64,000 nt of DNA from Catonella massiliensis (GCF_016651435.1 NZ_JAEPRJ010000001.1:310001-374000); one strand, 5' to 3'; numbered from the stretch's first letter, positions 24,652 to 35,259 are shown. The notes: generated by a model from the sequence alone, not told the origin. A program made the numbers and translations.

Positions 24652-26646
24652 ATGAAAAACTACAATAAGTATCAGAGAAACTATTTTATGCCTAAACATC
24701 CTACCTATGACTGGGTGAAGAAAGAGTATATAGAAAAGCCGCCAATTTGGTGCTCGGTTGACCTAAGAGATGGTAATCAGGCTCTCATTGAGCCTATGGA
24801 TCTTGAAGAAAAGCTGGAATTTTTCAAACTCTTGGTGGATATCGGGTTTAAGGAGATAGAGGTTGGCTTTCCTGCCGCATCTGAGACAGAGTATAATTTT
24901 ATGCGAGCCCTTATAGAAAGAAACCTTATTCCGGAAGATGTGACGGTTCAGGTGCTTACACAGGCGAGGGAGCATATTATCAAAAGAACATTTGAGGCGG
25001 TAAAGGGTGCTCCTCACGCAGTCATCCATGTGTACAATTCTACATCTGTAGCACAGAGAGAGCAGGTATTTGCAAAGGATAAGGAAGAGGTTAAGCAGAT
25101 AGCTATTAAGGGGGCTAAGTTACTTAAAAAGCTTGCAGCAGAAACAGAGGGAGATTTTTCATTTGAATATTCTCCTGAAAGCTTTACAGGTACTGAGGTA
25201 GAGTATGCCCTTGAGGTGGTAAATGCAGTTATAGATGTGTGGGAGCCTGACGTGAATAACAAGGTCATCATTAACATTCCTGCTACGGTTGAACTTTCTC
25301 TTCCACATGTATTTGCAACACAGGTAGAATATATTCACAAGCATCTAAACTGCAGAGAAGGGGTGATATTGAGCCTTCATCCACATAATGACAGAGGAAC
25401 GGGAGTTGCCATAGCAGAGCTTGGCATACTTGCCGGTGCAGATAGAATAGAAGGTACACTATTTGGCAATGGTGAGCGTACCGGCAATGTGGATATCATC
25501 ACTCTCGCGATGAATATATATTCACACGGAGTAGACCCGGGTCTTGATTTTTCAAAGTTAAACTTTATTAAAGAGGAATATGAGAAACTTACAAGAATGC
25601 AGGTTTCTCCAAGGCACCCTTATGCGGGAGAGCTTGTATTTACAGCATTTTCAGGTTCACATCAGGATGCTATATCTAAAGGCTTCGCTTATAGAGAAAA
25701 ACACAAAAAAGATAAGTGGACAGTGCCATATCTTCCTATTGATCCTAAGGATATAAATAGGAGCTATGATGCAGACGTTATCCGCATCAACAGCCAGTCG
25801 GGCAAGGGTGGAGTAAGCTATATATTAAAGACAAATTATGGTATAGAAGTACCTAAGAATATGCAGGAAGAGCTTGGTTATACAGTTAAGTCGGTATCTG
25901 ACCACGAACATGCCGAGCTTTCTGCTGATAGAATTTATAGTATTTTCTATAACAAATATGTAAATAACCACGAAGTATTTAGTGTAACTGATGCCGAGTT
26001 TGTTCAGGGAGGCGGATTCCTTGCAACCATTAATATAAGCCATGGTGGAAGGGAGCATGTGGTAAAGGCGAACGGCAATGGCCGACTCGATGCAGTGGCC
26101 AATGCCTTAAGACAGTATTTTGGCATAGAGTATGAGCTTACAGATTATGAAGAACACGCGCTTACAGGTAGTTCCGCATCTAAGGCCGTGACCTTTGTAG
26201 GCATAGTCTGTGGTGATAAAAAGTATTGGGGAGTCGGTATAGACGAAGATATTATTAAAGCTTCAATAGACGCACTTGTATCCGCACTTAACCAGTCTGA
26301 ACAGCTAAAATATGTGGAAGAGAGGGAAGAGAGATTAACGGATATCCTCAACATTATTCAAGAAAATTATAAGGAGGTTACACTTGACTATATAGCAAAG
26401 AAGACCTTCCTTTCAAAACCTTATCTCTCAAAATATATAAGGACAAAGGCAGGTATGCCTTTTGGAGATATTGTACGACTTACCAGGCTTAAGAAAGCAA
26501 AGGCATTCTTACTGGGAGGCAATATGAAGATTGAAACAATTTCAGAGGCAATCGGATACCCTAATGTGGAGCATTTTATAAGGCTGTTTAAGAGGGAGTA
26601 TGGAAAGACACCTGCCCAGTTTAGAAATGAAGCAAATAAAAAATAA
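24652..26646 (+). CDS. leuA: 2-isopropylmalate synthase fused to an AraC-type DNA-binding domain
   Basis: A 664-aa protein. Residues 1-390 are the DRE-TIM catalytic barrel of type II isopropylmalate synthase (WCSVDLRDGNQALIEPMD; metal-binding LHPHNDRG; GNGERTGNVDIITLAMN). Residues about 425-545 are the LeuA dimerisation/allosteric domain. Residues about 560-664 are a complete AraC-family double helix-turn-helix (LDYIAKKTFLSKPYLSKYI and IETISEAIGYPNVEHFIRLF, ending YGKTPAQFRN). The enzyme starts leucine synthesis from 2-ketoisovalerate and acetyl-CoA; usual length is about 560. The frame is unbroken across the joint. No other leu genes are adjacent. Confidence 0.92.
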   Translation: MKNYNKYQRNYFMPKHPTYDWVKKEYIEKPPIWCSVDLRDGNQALIEPMDLEEKLEFFKLLVDIGFKEIEVGFPAASETEYNFMRALIERNLIPEDVTVQVLTQAREHIIKRTFEAVKGAPHAVIHVYNSTSVAQREQVFAKDKEEVKQIAIKGAKLLKKLAAETEGDFSFEYSPESFTGTEVEYALEVVNAVIDVWEPDVNNKVIINIPATVELSLPHVFATQVEYIHKHLNCREGVILSLHPHNDRGTGVAIAELGILAGADRIEGTLFGNGERTGNVDIITLAMNIYSHGVDPGLDFSKLNFIKEEYEKLTRMQVSPRHPYAGELVFTAFSGSHQDAISKGFAYREKHKKDKWTVPYLPIDPKDINRSYDADVIRINSQSGKGGVSYILKTNYGIEVPKNMQEELGYTVKSVSDHEHAELSADRIYSIFYNKYVNNHEVFSVTDAEFVQGGGFLATINISHGGREHVVKANGNGRLDAVANALRQYFGIEYELTDYEEHALTGSSASKAVTFVGIVCGDKKYWGVGIDEDIIKASIDALVSALNQSEQLKYVEEREERLTDILNIIQENYKEVTLDYIAKKTFLSKPYLSKYIRTKAGMPFGDIVRLTRLKKAKAFLLGGNMKIETISEAIGYPNVEHFIRLFKREYGKTPAQFRNEANKK

Positions 26647-26663
26647 AACAGCAAACAAATTCA

Positions 26664-26708
26664 AAAACTGCCCTTAGAAGACCTTTTTGGTATTCCAGGG
26701 GCAGTTTT
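26664..26708 (+). terminator. Terminator of the leuA fusion gene
   Basis: AAAACTGCCC (26664-26673) pairs with GGGCAGTTTT (26698-26707). The long arms and flanking T and A runs suit termination from both sides. Confidence 0.7.
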
Positions 26709-26773
26709 ACATGAAAACACCTTTTAGAAATCTAACACAATTATTGCTGTTTTTACATAGATTTAAGGCTTAA

Positions 26774-27244
26774 TTATCGCGTGAGGAAAGACAGTGCACC
26801 AAGGCTTACCACCATCATGATTATGCCTGCAAGAAGTACTCCGGCAAGTACGGCTATAGTCCCCTTTTTAATGTTTATACCTAAGAGGCTCGCTGCAAGA
26901 CTGCCTGTCCACGCACCTGTGCCCGGTATCGGGATGCCCACAAAGAGCGTGAGGGCAATAAAAAGTCCAAAGCCTGCTTTGTTTTCAAGCTTCTCCCCTG
27001 CTCTATAGCCTTTTTCAAGGAAAAAATGACACATTTTCCCTATGTATGCCTTATCCTTTCCCCAATGTAAGAACTTGCTTGCAAAGAGGAAGATTAAGGG
27101 AACAGGAACCATGTTTCCGATTATGGAAATGACATAGGCTGTTAGAGGAGGAACGCCTATTGCGGTTGCAAAGGGAATCGCTCCTCTTAGCTCGATTATA
27201 GGAAGCATTGATATAAAAAATACCTGTAAATATTTAATAAGCAT
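26774..27244 (-). CDS. Putative small multidrug export protein (COG2426)
   Basis: A 156-aa membrane protein with four or five hydrophobic spans. The N-terminal SMLPIIELRGAIPFA and the central GIPIPGTGAWTGSLAASLLG are the conserved landmarks of the PF06695 family. The function assigned to the family is not well tested. The ribosome site is weak (GAAAGCGAG). Monocistronic. Confidence 0.88.
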   Translation of the reverse strand: MLIKYLQVFFISMLPIIELRGAIPFATAIGVPPLTAYVISIIGNMVPVPLIFLFASKFLHWGKDKAYIGKMCHFFLEKGYRAGEKLENKAGFGLFIALTLFVGIPIPGTGAWTGSLAASLLGINIKKGTIAVLAGVLLAGIIMMVVSLGALSFLTR

Positions 27245-27614
27245 GGCCGCTCGCTTTCTTTTTTTATAATGTTTTTAGATTATAACATCTAATCATATTA
27301 GTGTCAAAAGAATAAAAAGTAAGAGCAGATTTGCCTGCCGGAGAAGTCATTATCTTTATAATAATTTCCTCTTTAAAAAGGGAAAATAAGGTTGAAGATG
27401 TCGATAATGATAGCTATTATCAAAATTATTCAATAATTATTGAGAAATTACATCAATTAACACAAATTGCACAATAAAAATACATGATTTGGCTTTACAT
27501 AATTAAACTTAAATAGTAGAATTAAAGATATGTAATAAAGCTTGAAACAAATACTTCGTTATTACGGATTGTTTTTGTTGTCATCAATAATATTTATTAT
27601 TTAAGGAGGCTACT
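27245..27614. other. Divergent intergenic region upstream of PFOR
   Basis: 370 AT-rich bases without a gene. A perfect palindrome CAATAATTATTG (27429-27440) and a TGTCAAAAG motif (27302-27310) are visible. A Rex-type redox operator would be plausible before a PFOR gene, but no clear match is seen. AAGGAGG lies eight bases before the PFOR start. Confidence 0.5.
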
Positions 27615-30600
27615 ATGGCTAGATCAATGAAAACTATGGATGGAAATACCGCAGCCGCTCACGTATCCTATGCGTTTACCGATGTGGCAGCTATCTATCC
27701 TATCACCCCTTCTTCACCTATGGCAGACTACACAGACCAGTGGGCTACCCAGGGAAGAAAGAATATCTTCGGACACGAAGTAATCATGTCTGAGATGCAG
27801 TCTGAAGGTGGTGCTGCCGGTGCTGTGCATGGTTCTTTGCAGGCAGGTGCGTTAACCACAACCTATACAGCTTCTCAGGGACTTTTACTTATGCTCCCTA
27901 ATATGTACAAGATTGCAGGTGAGTTACTTCCTGCAGTATTCCATGTATCAGCCCGTGCGCTTGCAAGCCACGCACTTTCTATATTTGGAGATCATTCGGA
28001 TGTTTACGCCTGTCGTCAGTCAGGCTTTGCAATGCTTTGCTCAAACAGTGTACAGGAAGTTATGGACCTTGGTGCGGTAGCACATCTTAGTACTATCGAG
28101 AGCCGTGTTCCATTCCTTCACTTCTTCGATGGTTTTAGAACATCACACGAGATTCAAAAGATTGAAACCTGGGATTATGATGACCTTAAGGATATGTGTA
28201 ATATGGATGCAGTTGCTGCATTTAGAAATAAGTCACTCAATCCTAACCGTCCTCAGCAGAGAGGTACAGCTCAGAACCCTGACATCTTCTTCCAGGCAAG
28301 AGAGGCTTCTAACCGTTTCTATGATGTAGTACCTGAAGTTGTTCAGAACTACATGGACAAGGTTAACGCTAAGATTGGTACTAACTACAAGCTTTTCAAC
28401 TACTATGGTGCAGAAGATGCAGACAGAGTAATCATCGCTATGGGTTCTGTTTGTGAGACTATAGACGAGACTATCGATTATATGAACGCTAACGGACATA
28501 AGGTTGGTGTTGTTAAGGTACGCCTTTACAGACCTTTCTCAGCTAAGCACCTTATCGCTGCTATCCCTGAGACAGTTAAGCACATCATCGTTCTTGACCG
28601 TACAAAGGAGCCTGGTTCTCTTGGTGAGCCACTTTACCTTGATGTTGTGGCATCTCTTCGTGGAACTAAGTTTGAGTCTTGTCTTGTTACCACAGGCCGT
28701 TACGGTCTTGGTTCAAAGGATACTACTCCTGCTCAGATTATCGCAGCTTACAAGAATACTGAAAAGCCAAGATTTACCATAGGTATCAAGGATGATGTAA
28801 CCAATCTCTCACTTGAGATCACCGAGAATCCATCTACTGCTCCTGAAGGAACAACCTCTTGTAAGTTCTGGGGACTTGGTGCAGACGGTACTGTTGGTGC
28901 TAATAAGAACTCAGTTAAGATTATCGGTGACCACACGGATAAATATGCTCAGGCTTACTTTGATTATGATTCAAAGAAGTCAGGTGGTGTAACCATTTCT
29001 CACCTTCGTTTCGGTGATAAGAAGATTAACTCTACCTACCTTATCAACAAGGCAGACTTCGTTGCCTGTCATAATCCTTCATACGTGCGTAAGTACGATA
29101 TGGTTCAGGATATTAAGGATGGCGGAACCTTCCTTCTTAACTGCCCATGGGATGTAAATGAGCTTTCAGAGCGTCTTCCGGGACAGGCTAAGAAATACAT
29201 CGCTGATCACAATATTAAGCTTTATACAATTGACGGTATCAAGATTGGTAAGGAAATCGGTCTTGGTGGACGTATCAATACAGTACTTCAGGCAGCTTTC
29301 TTTAAGCTTGCTAACATCATTCCTATCGAGGATGCTGTTGAGTATATGAAGGCAGCAGCAAAGGCTTCTTACCAGAAGAAGGGTGACGATGTAGTGCAGA
29401 TGAACTACAATGCTATTGATGCCGGTGTTGCAGGCGTAGTTGAGGTTAAGGTTCCTGAGGACTGGAAGAATGCGGTAGCCGAGGATATCTCAGAGAAGGC
29501 TGATGCAGGTCTTGAGAACGTTGTTCACTATGTAAATACAATTCAGAATAAGGTAAATGCACAGGCAGGTAACACACTTCCTGTATCTGCTTTTGTAGAG
29601 TATGCTGATGGTACTACACCTTTAGGCTCAGCTGCTTACGAGAAGAGAGGTATAGCAGTAGAAGTTCCTGTATGGAATAAGGATTCCTGTTTACAGTGTA
29701 ACCTCTGTTCTTATGTATGTCCTCACGCAGCAATACGTCCTGCAGTAATGGACGAGGAAGAAGCGGCAAAGGCCCCTGAATCTATGAAGATGGTAGACAT
29801 GAAGGGTATGCCTGGCAAGAAGTTTGCAGTTACAGTTTCTGTACTTGACTGTACAGGCTGCGGTTCTTGTGTAAATGTCTGCCCAGAGGTTAAGGGACAT
29901 AAGACACTTTCACTTTCAGCTCTTGATACACAGCTTGTAGAGCAGAAGAGCTTTGACTATGGCAGGACTCTTGAGCTCCATGAAGATGTACTTGAGAAAT
30001 TCAATGCAGTTACACCAAAGGGAAGCCAGTTCAGACAGCCTTACCTTGAGTTCTCAGGTGCTTGTGCAGGCTGCGGCGAGACTCCTTACGCTAAACTCGT
30101 TACACAGATGTTCGGTGACAGAATGTTAATCGCCAATGCAACAGGTTGTTCTTCAATCTGGGGCGGTTCTTCACCTGCTAACCCATATACAGTTGATAAG
30201 AGAGGCAGAGGTCCTGCTTGGGCTAACTCACTCTTCGAGGATAATGCTGAGTATGGTTACGGTATGGCACTCGGTTCAGAGGCTCTTAGAATGAGAGTTA
30301 TCGACAATGCTGAGAAGCTTATGGACAAGGTAGATGGAGATACAAAGGAATTAATTCAGAAGTATCTTGATACAAGAGATAATTCAGGTGAGAACAGCGT
30401 AGCAGCAAGAAGAATGATTCAGGCTCTTACAGCTTGTAACGTAGAAGCAGAAGAGAAGGATTATATCTTAGACAATGCTGATTATGCAGGCAAGAAGAGC
30501 CAGTGGATCTTCGGTGGAGACGGCTGGGCTTACGATATCGGTTACGGCGGTCTTGACCACGTACTCGCATCAAACAGAGATGTGAACGTATTCGTATTCG

Positions 30601-31154
30601 ATACTGAGGTTTACTCAAATACAGGTGGACAGGCTTCTAAGGCTACTCCTACAGGTGCTGTTGCACAGTTTGCAGCAGGTGGTAAGGAAGTAAGAAAGAA
30701 GAACCTTGCTGAGATAGCTATGGGTTATGGTTACATCTATGTAGCCATGGTAGCCATGGGTGCTGATTACAACCAGTGTGTAAAGGCTATTGCAGAGGCT
30801 GAGGCATATCCTGGTCCATCACTTATCATTGGTTATGCTCCTTGTATAAGCCACGGTATCAAGGGCGGTATGAGAGTTTCTATGACTCAGGAGAAGAGAG
30901 CCGTTCAGTCAGGTTACTGGAGCCTCTTCCGTTACAACCCACTTCTTGCAGAAGAAGGAAAGAACCCATTCACAATGGATTCAAAAGAGCCTACATTAAG
31001 CTATAGAGAGTTCATTGAGACAGAGGTTCGTTACAACAGACTTCTTAGAAGCAATCCTGAGAAGGCAGAAGAGTTATTCAAGCGTTCTGAGAAAGAAGCT
31101 AAGTTCAGACTTGAGACATTCAAGAGAAGAACTACCTGGAATGTAGAGGAATAA
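27615..31154 (+). CDS. nifJ: Pyruvate:ferredoxin (flavodoxin) oxidoreductase, single chain
   Basis: An 1179-aa homodimeric PFOR that oxidises pyruvate to acetyl-CoA and CO2 and reduces ferredoxin. Domains follow the standard order: pyrimidine-binding domain at the start (AAHVSYAFTDVAAIYPITPSSP), a middle CoA region, two [4Fe-4S] motifs (CLQCNLCSYVCP near 692 and CTGCGSCVNVCP near 746), proximal-cluster cysteines in CAGCGETPY near 820, and the thiamine-pyrophosphate site GDGWAYDIGYGGLDHVLA near 967. Codon choice looks highly biased, fitting high expression. It is a central enzyme of an anaerobe. Confidence 0.97.
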   Translation: MARSMKTMDGNTAAAHVSYAFTDVAAIYPITPSSPMADYTDQWATQGRKNIFGHEVIMSEMQSEGGAAGAVHGSLQAGALTTTYTASQGLLLMLPNMYKIAGELLPAVFHVSARALASHALSIFGDHSDVYACRQSGFAMLCSNSVQEVMDLGAVAHLSTIESRVPFLHFFDGFRTSHEIQKIETWDYDDLKDMCNMDAVAAFRNKSLNPNRPQQRGTAQNPDIFFQAREASNRFYDVVPEVVQNYMDKVNAKIGTNYKLFNYYGAEDADRVIIAMGSVCETIDETIDYMNANGHKVGVVKVRLYRPFSAKHLIAAIPETVKHIIVLDRTKEPGSLGEPLYLDVVASLRGTKFESCLVTTGRYGLGSKDTTPAQIIAAYKNTEKPRFTIGIKDDVTNLSLEITENPSTAPEGTTSCKFWGLGADGTVGANKNSVKIIGDHTDKYAQAYFDYDSKKSGGVTISHLRFGDKKINSTYLINKADFVACHNPSYVRKYDMVQDIKDGGTFLLNCPWDVNELSERLPGQAKKYIADHNIKLYTIDGIKIGKEIGLGGRINTVLQAAFFKLANIIPIEDAVEYMKAAAKASYQKKGDDVVQMNYNAIDAGVAGVVEVKVPEDWKNAVAEDISEKADAGLENVVHYVNTIQNKVNAQAGNTLPVSAFVEYADGTTPLGSAAYEKRGIAVEVPVWNKDSCLQCNLCSYVCPHAAIRPAVMDEEEAAKAPESMKMVDMKGMPGKKFAVTVSVLDCTGCGSCVNVCPEVKGHKTLSLSALDTQLVEQKSFDYGRTLELHEDVLEKFNAVTPKGSQFRQPYLEFSGACAGCGETPYAKLVTQMFGDRMLIANATGCSSIWGGSSPANPYTVDKRGRGPAWANSLFEDNAEYGYGMALGSEALRMRVIDNAEKLMDKVDGDTKELIQKYLDTRDNSGENSVAARRMIQALTACNVEAEEKDYILDNADYAGKKSQWIFGGDGWAYDIGYGGLDHVLASNRDVNVFVFDTEVYSNTGGQASKATPTGAVAQFAAGGKEVRKKNLAEIAMGYGYIYVAMVAMGADYNQCVKAIAEAEAYPGPSLIIGYAPCISHGIKGGMRVSMTQEKRAVQSGYWSLFRYNPLLAEEGKNPFTMDSKEPTLSYREFIETEVRYNRLLRSNPEKAEELFKRSEKEAKFRLETFKRRTTWNVEE

Positions 31155-31193
31155 TCTCGAAATACTCAGATAAATCTGTCTTTGACAGTTACG

Positions 31194-31232
31194 GCGTAAG
31201 CCCCGAATTTGAGGGGCTTACGCTGATTTTTT
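31194..31232 (+). terminator. Terminator of the PFOR gene
   Basis: GCGTAAGCCCC (31194-31204) pairs perfectly with GGGGCTTACGC (31213-31223), followed by TGATTTTTT. Confidence 0.9.
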
Positions 31233-31359
31233 ATATAAAATACCGCCATATTATTAGAATAAAGTATAAATAAAATCATATATATTCATTTTACTAATAA
31301 ATAACCTCGTGCTATAATGAAGGAAACTAAACCTAAACTTATAAGCAAGGAGTGGGACT

Positions 31360-34300
31360 ATGGGAAATATTAGAAGGGTATATGTTGAAAAAAAGAAAGA
31401 CTATGCTGTTAGGGCAAAGGAGCTAAAAGAAGAATTTGCCGACTATCTTTCACTTAAAACGATTGAAAATGTAAGGGTACTCATCAGATATGATATAGAG
31501 AATCTGGACGAGGCTACCTACAAGAAGTCACTTGGCATAGTATTTTCCGAGCCACCTGTGGACTTGCTTTATGAGGAGAACTTCCCTCTTCTTTCTGATG
31601 AAAGGGAGTTTTCAGTAGAATATCTTCCCGGTCAGTTTGACCAGAGGGCTGATAGTGCCATTCAGTGCGTTAAGCTCTTAAATAAAGAGGCTGAGCCTGT
31701 TATCCAGTCTGCTACTACATATGTAGTAAAGGGTCAGCTCACAGACAAAGAATTTGAAGAAATCAAGGCTTATCTTATTAACCCTGTGGATTCAAGGGAA
31801 GCAGCCAAGAGTAAGCCAGAGACCATAGTTCAGACCTTTCCTGAGCCGGAGGATGTAAAAATCTTTGAAGGCTTTATAACCATGCCTGAAGATGAGCTTA
31901 ATGATCTTTATTCATCGCTTAATCTTGCAATGACATTTAAGGACTTCTTATTTATAAGAAAATATTTTTCAGAAGAAGAAAAACGTAATCCAAGCGTGAC
32001 AGAAATAAGGATGCTTGATACCTACTGGTCAGACCACTGCCGCCACACCACCTTCCTTACTGAGCTTACAGAGGTGAGTTTTGAAGAAGGCAAGTATACC
32101 ACACCTTTGGTGAACAGCTTCAATGACTATAAAGAGAACTTTGCCTCACTTTACAAGGATAGAGATGACAAATACATCTGCCTTATGGACATTGCCCTCA
32201 TGGGAATGAAGAAGCTAAGGGAAATGGGCAAGCTTACAGATATGGAAGTTTCTGATGAGATAAATGCCTGCTCAATTGTAGTTCCTGTAGAAGAAATTCT
32301 TGCAGATGGCACTAAACATACAGAAGAATGGCTCATTTTCTTTAAGAATGAAACACATAACCATCCTACGGAAATAGAGCCTTTTGGAGGTGCTGCTACC
32401 TGCCTTGGTGGTGCAATCAGAGATCCGCTTTCAGGAAGAGGATATGTATATCAGGCCATGCGTGTGACAGGAGCAGCAGATCCTACCCTTCCTTTGTCTG
32501 AGACACTTAGTGGCAAGCTTCCACAGAGAAAGATAGTGACAGGAGCGGCGGCAGGCTACAGTTCTTATGGCAATCAGATAGGACTTGCTACCGGTCTTGT
32601 AGATGAGATATATCATCCTGACTATGTGGCAAAGCGTCTTGAGATTGGCGCAGTTATGGGAGCTGCAAGAAGGAAAAATGTAATAAGAGAGAATTCAGAT
32701 CCGGGAGACCAGATTATACTACTTGGCGGGCGCACAGGGCGAGATGGTATAGGTGGTGCTACAGGCTCGTCAAAGTCACATACAACCAAGTCCATAGATA
32801 CCTGTGGAGCAGAAGTTCAAAAGGGAAATGCGCCTACAGAGCGCAAGATTCAGAGATTTTTCAGAAGACCTGAGATAACAAGGCTCATAAAGAAGTGTAA
32901 TGACTTTGGAGCAGGCGGCGTATCTGTAGCTATAGGAGAGCTTGCGGCGGGTCTACATATTAACCTTGATAAGGTACCAAAGAAGTACGCAGGACTTGAC
33001 GGCACTGAGATAGCCATATCAGAGTCACAGGAGAGAATGGCAATAGTGGTTGACAGTAAAGATGTAGCTGCCATGCTTAAGTTTGCAGACGAAGAGAACC
33101 TTGAAGCTGTAGTTGTTGCAGAAGTAACCAAGGAGCCTCGTCTTGTTATGGAGTGGCGTGGCAAGGAAATAGTGAATATCAGTAGGGAATTCATTGATAC
33201 AAACGGAGCAAGAAGTGAGGCAAAGGCTAGGGTTAAGGCGCCTGCCCCTGACAGATTCTATGAGAACCACGATAGGGAATTTGAAGGAAAGAGTCTTAAA
33301 GAGGCTTGGCTTTCAGTGCTTAACGACTTAAATGCCTGCGGCAAGAAGGGACTTGTTGAGAGATTTGACAGCTCTATCGGAGCCGCTACAGTTACCATGC
33401 CGTTTGGTGGAAAGTACCAGTTAAGCCCTATTCAGACTATGACAGCTAAGCTTCCAAATGATTTGGGAGAAAGTGATGTGGTAACACTTATGAGCTATGG
33501 CTTTGATCCTTATATATCAAAGGAGAGCCCTTACCATGGAGCTGTCTATGCTGTTATCAACTCTGTAGCAAAGATAGTTGCGGCAGGTGGTGACATGGGT
33601 AAGATTCACTTCACCTTTCAGGAGTATTTTAAGAGGCTTGGTGATAAGGCAGAGCGCTGGGGAGAGCCGCTTGCAGCCCTGCTTGGTGCGTACGAGGCAC
33701 AGATGAAGCTTGGACTTGCTTCAATAGGTGGCAAGGACAGTATGTCAGGAAGCTTCAATGACATAGATGTACCACCAACTCTTGTAAGCTTTGCTGTAGA
33801 TACAGGAAATGCTAACGATATTATCAGTCCTGAGCTTAAGAAGGCAGGTAACATCCTTGTTAAATTCGAAATAGAAGAAAATGAGTATAGACTGCCTGTA
33901 TTTAAAAAGTTGATTGAGGACTATAACAAGATAACAAACCTCATACATAAAAAGTGCATAGTTTCAGCCTATGCCCTTGGCAGATACGGAGTCTCTGAGG
34001 CTGTGAGCAAGATGGCTTTTGGTAACAAGCTCGGAGTAAAGTTTGATGAAAGTATTACCGAGAGGGACTGCTTTAAGCCTGACTTTAGCTCTATAGTAGC
34101 TGAAGTAAGTGCAGGAAGCCTTGATGAGGTAATGAAGTCAGGACTTAATGTAACAATTCTTGGTGAAGTTACTGACAGTGGCAAATTCCAGTTTGCAAAT
34201 ACAAGTATAGACATAGAGGAAATGCTTAATAGCTGGCAGGAAAGACTGGAAAAGGTATATCCTACAAAGACAGAAGAAAAGGCTGCAAAGCCTGATGAGA

Positions 34301-35178
34301 ATATCTATGATATAAGAAAAGAGGCTGGTTTTGCTCCTGCATCTGAGAACAAGCTTTATGTAGCAAAGAATAAGGTGGCAAGGCCTAAGGTCTTCATCCC
34401 TGTATTCCCTGGTACAAACTGTGAGTATGACCTTACTAAGGCATTCACAAAGGCAGGTGCAGAGGTCGAGACAGTTGTATTTAAGAACCTTAATGCGGAA
34501 AATATCAAGGACTCTGTGGAAGAATATGTAAAGGCTATAAAGAACTCTCAGATAATAATGTTCCCTGGCGGTTTCTCAGCCGGAGATGAGCCTGACGGTT
34601 CAGCTAAGTTCATAGCTTCAGTATTTAGAAATCCTCAGATAGCAGAGGAGACAAATAAACTCCTTAAAGAGAGAGACGGACTAATCCTCGGTATCTGTAA
34701 CGGTTTCCAGGCCCTTATCAAGCTGGGTCTTGTACCATACGGAGAAATCACCGAGATAAAGGAGGATTCTCCAACTCTTACAACCAACAAGATAGGCAGA
34801 CATATATCTCAGTCAGTATACACTAAGGCAGTTACCAACAAGTCTCCTTGGCTTATGAATGTAAGGCTTGGGGAGGTATACTCCATTCCTGCCTCACATG
34901 GGGAGGGAAGATTTGTGGCAAATGAGGAGTGGCTTAAGAGACTATACGCAAATGGACAGATTGCTTTCCAGTATGCGGATGTAGAAGGCAATGTGACCAT
35001 GGATTGTGCTTTCAATCCAAACGGCTCTTACAATGCAGTTGAAGGTATCATCAGCCCTGACGGCAGGGTGCTTGGCAAGATGTGCCACTCTGAGAGAATT
35101 GGTAAAAATGTTGCTATCAACATAGTCGGAGAAAAAGATCAGGGCATATTTGAAAGCGGAGTAGAGTACTTCAGATAG
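31360..35178 (+). CDS. purL: Phosphoribosylformylglycinamidine synthase, single-chain form
   Basis: A 1272-aa enzyme of the fourth purine step, making FGAM from FGAR, glutamine and ATP. The synthetase half shows the LDTYWSDHCRHTTF segment and FFKNETHNHPTEIEPFGGAA with its metal-binding residues. The C-terminal 270 residues are a class I glutamine amidotransferase with PGGFSAGDEPDG and the nucleophile Cys near 1113 in GICNGFQAL. Many Firmicutes split this enzyme into PurS, PurQ and PurL; many Clostridia have the fused form. AAGGAG precedes the start and no other pur gene is adjacent. Confidence 0.96.
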   Translation: MGNIRRVYVEKKKDYAVRAKELKEEFADYLSLKTIENVRVLIRYDIENLDEATYKKSLGIVFSEPPVDLLYEENFPLLSDEREFSVEYLPGQFDQRADSAIQCVKLLNKEAEPVIQSATTYVVKGQLTDKEFEEIKAYLINPVDSREAAKSKPETIVQTFPEPEDVKIFEGFITMPEDELNDLYSSLNLAMTFKDFLFIRKYFSEEEKRNPSVTEIRMLDTYWSDHCRHTTFLTELTEVSFEEGKYTTPLVNSFNDYKENFASLYKDRDDKYICLMDIALMGMKKLREMGKLTDMEVSDEINACSIVVPVEEILADGTKHTEEWLIFFKNETHNHPTEIEPFGGAATCLGGAIRDPLSGRGYVYQAMRVTGAADPTLPLSETLSGKLPQRKIVTGAAAGYSSYGNQIGLATGLVDEIYHPDYVAKRLEIGAVMGAARRKNVIRENSDPGDQIILLGGRTGRDGIGGATGSSKSHTTKSIDTCGAEVQKGNAPTERKIQRFFRRPEITRLIKKCNDFGAGGVSVAIGELAAGLHINLDKVPKKYAGLDGTEIAISESQERMAIVVDSKDVAAMLKFADEENLEAVVVAEVTKEPRLVMEWRGKEIVNISREFIDTNGARSEAKARVKAPAPDRFYENHDREFEGKSLKEAWLSVLNDLNACGKKGLVERFDSSIGAATVTMPFGGKYQLSPIQTMTAKLPNDLGESDVVTLMSYGFDPYISKESPYHGAVYAVINSVAKIVAAGGDMGKIHFTFQEYFKRLGDKAERWGEPLAALLGAYEAQMKLGLASIGGKDSMSGSFNDIDVPPTLVSFAVDTGNANDIISPELKKAGNILVKFEIEENEYRLPVFKKLIEDYNKITNLIHKKCIVSAYALGRYGVSEAVSKMAFGNKLGVKFDESITERDCFKPDFSSIVAEVSAGSLDEVMKSGLNVTILGEVTDSGKFQFANTSIDIEEMLNSWQERLEKVYPTKTEEKAAKPDENIYDIRKEAGFAPASENKLYVAKNKVARPKVFIPVFPGTNCEYDLTKAFTKAGAEVETVVFKNLNAENIKDSVEEYVKAIKNSQIIMFPGGFSAGDEPDGSAKFIASVFRNPQIAEETNKLLKERDGLILGICNGFQALIKLGLVPYGEITEIKEDSPTLTTNKIGRHISQSVYTKAVTNKSPWLMNVRLGEVYSIPASHGEGRFVANEEWLKRLYANGQIAFQYADVEGNVTMDCAFNPNGSYNAVEGIISPDGRVLGKMCHSERIGKNVAINIVGEKDQGIFESGVEYFR

Positions 35179-35228
35179 ATACTTATTATATGATGTGGAT
35201 GTCAAAAGTATTTGGCACCCAATGATAC

Positions 35229-35259
35229 AGGATTGCTACAGCGTAGCTTTAGCAATCCT
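35229..35259 (+). other. Hairpin in the purL 3' region
   Basis: AGGATTGCT (35229-35237) pairs with AGCAATCCT (35251-35259). It is one of several repeats in 35179-35406, which also has three TGTCAAAAG motifs and an AATGATACAG/CTGTATCATT pair. No gene is seen there. Confidence 0.5.

Noticed and set aside
27245..27614. Rex-type redox operator before the PFOR gene
   Set aside because: Only an AT-rich palindrome is present; it does not fit the TTGTGAA-type half-sites well enough to call.
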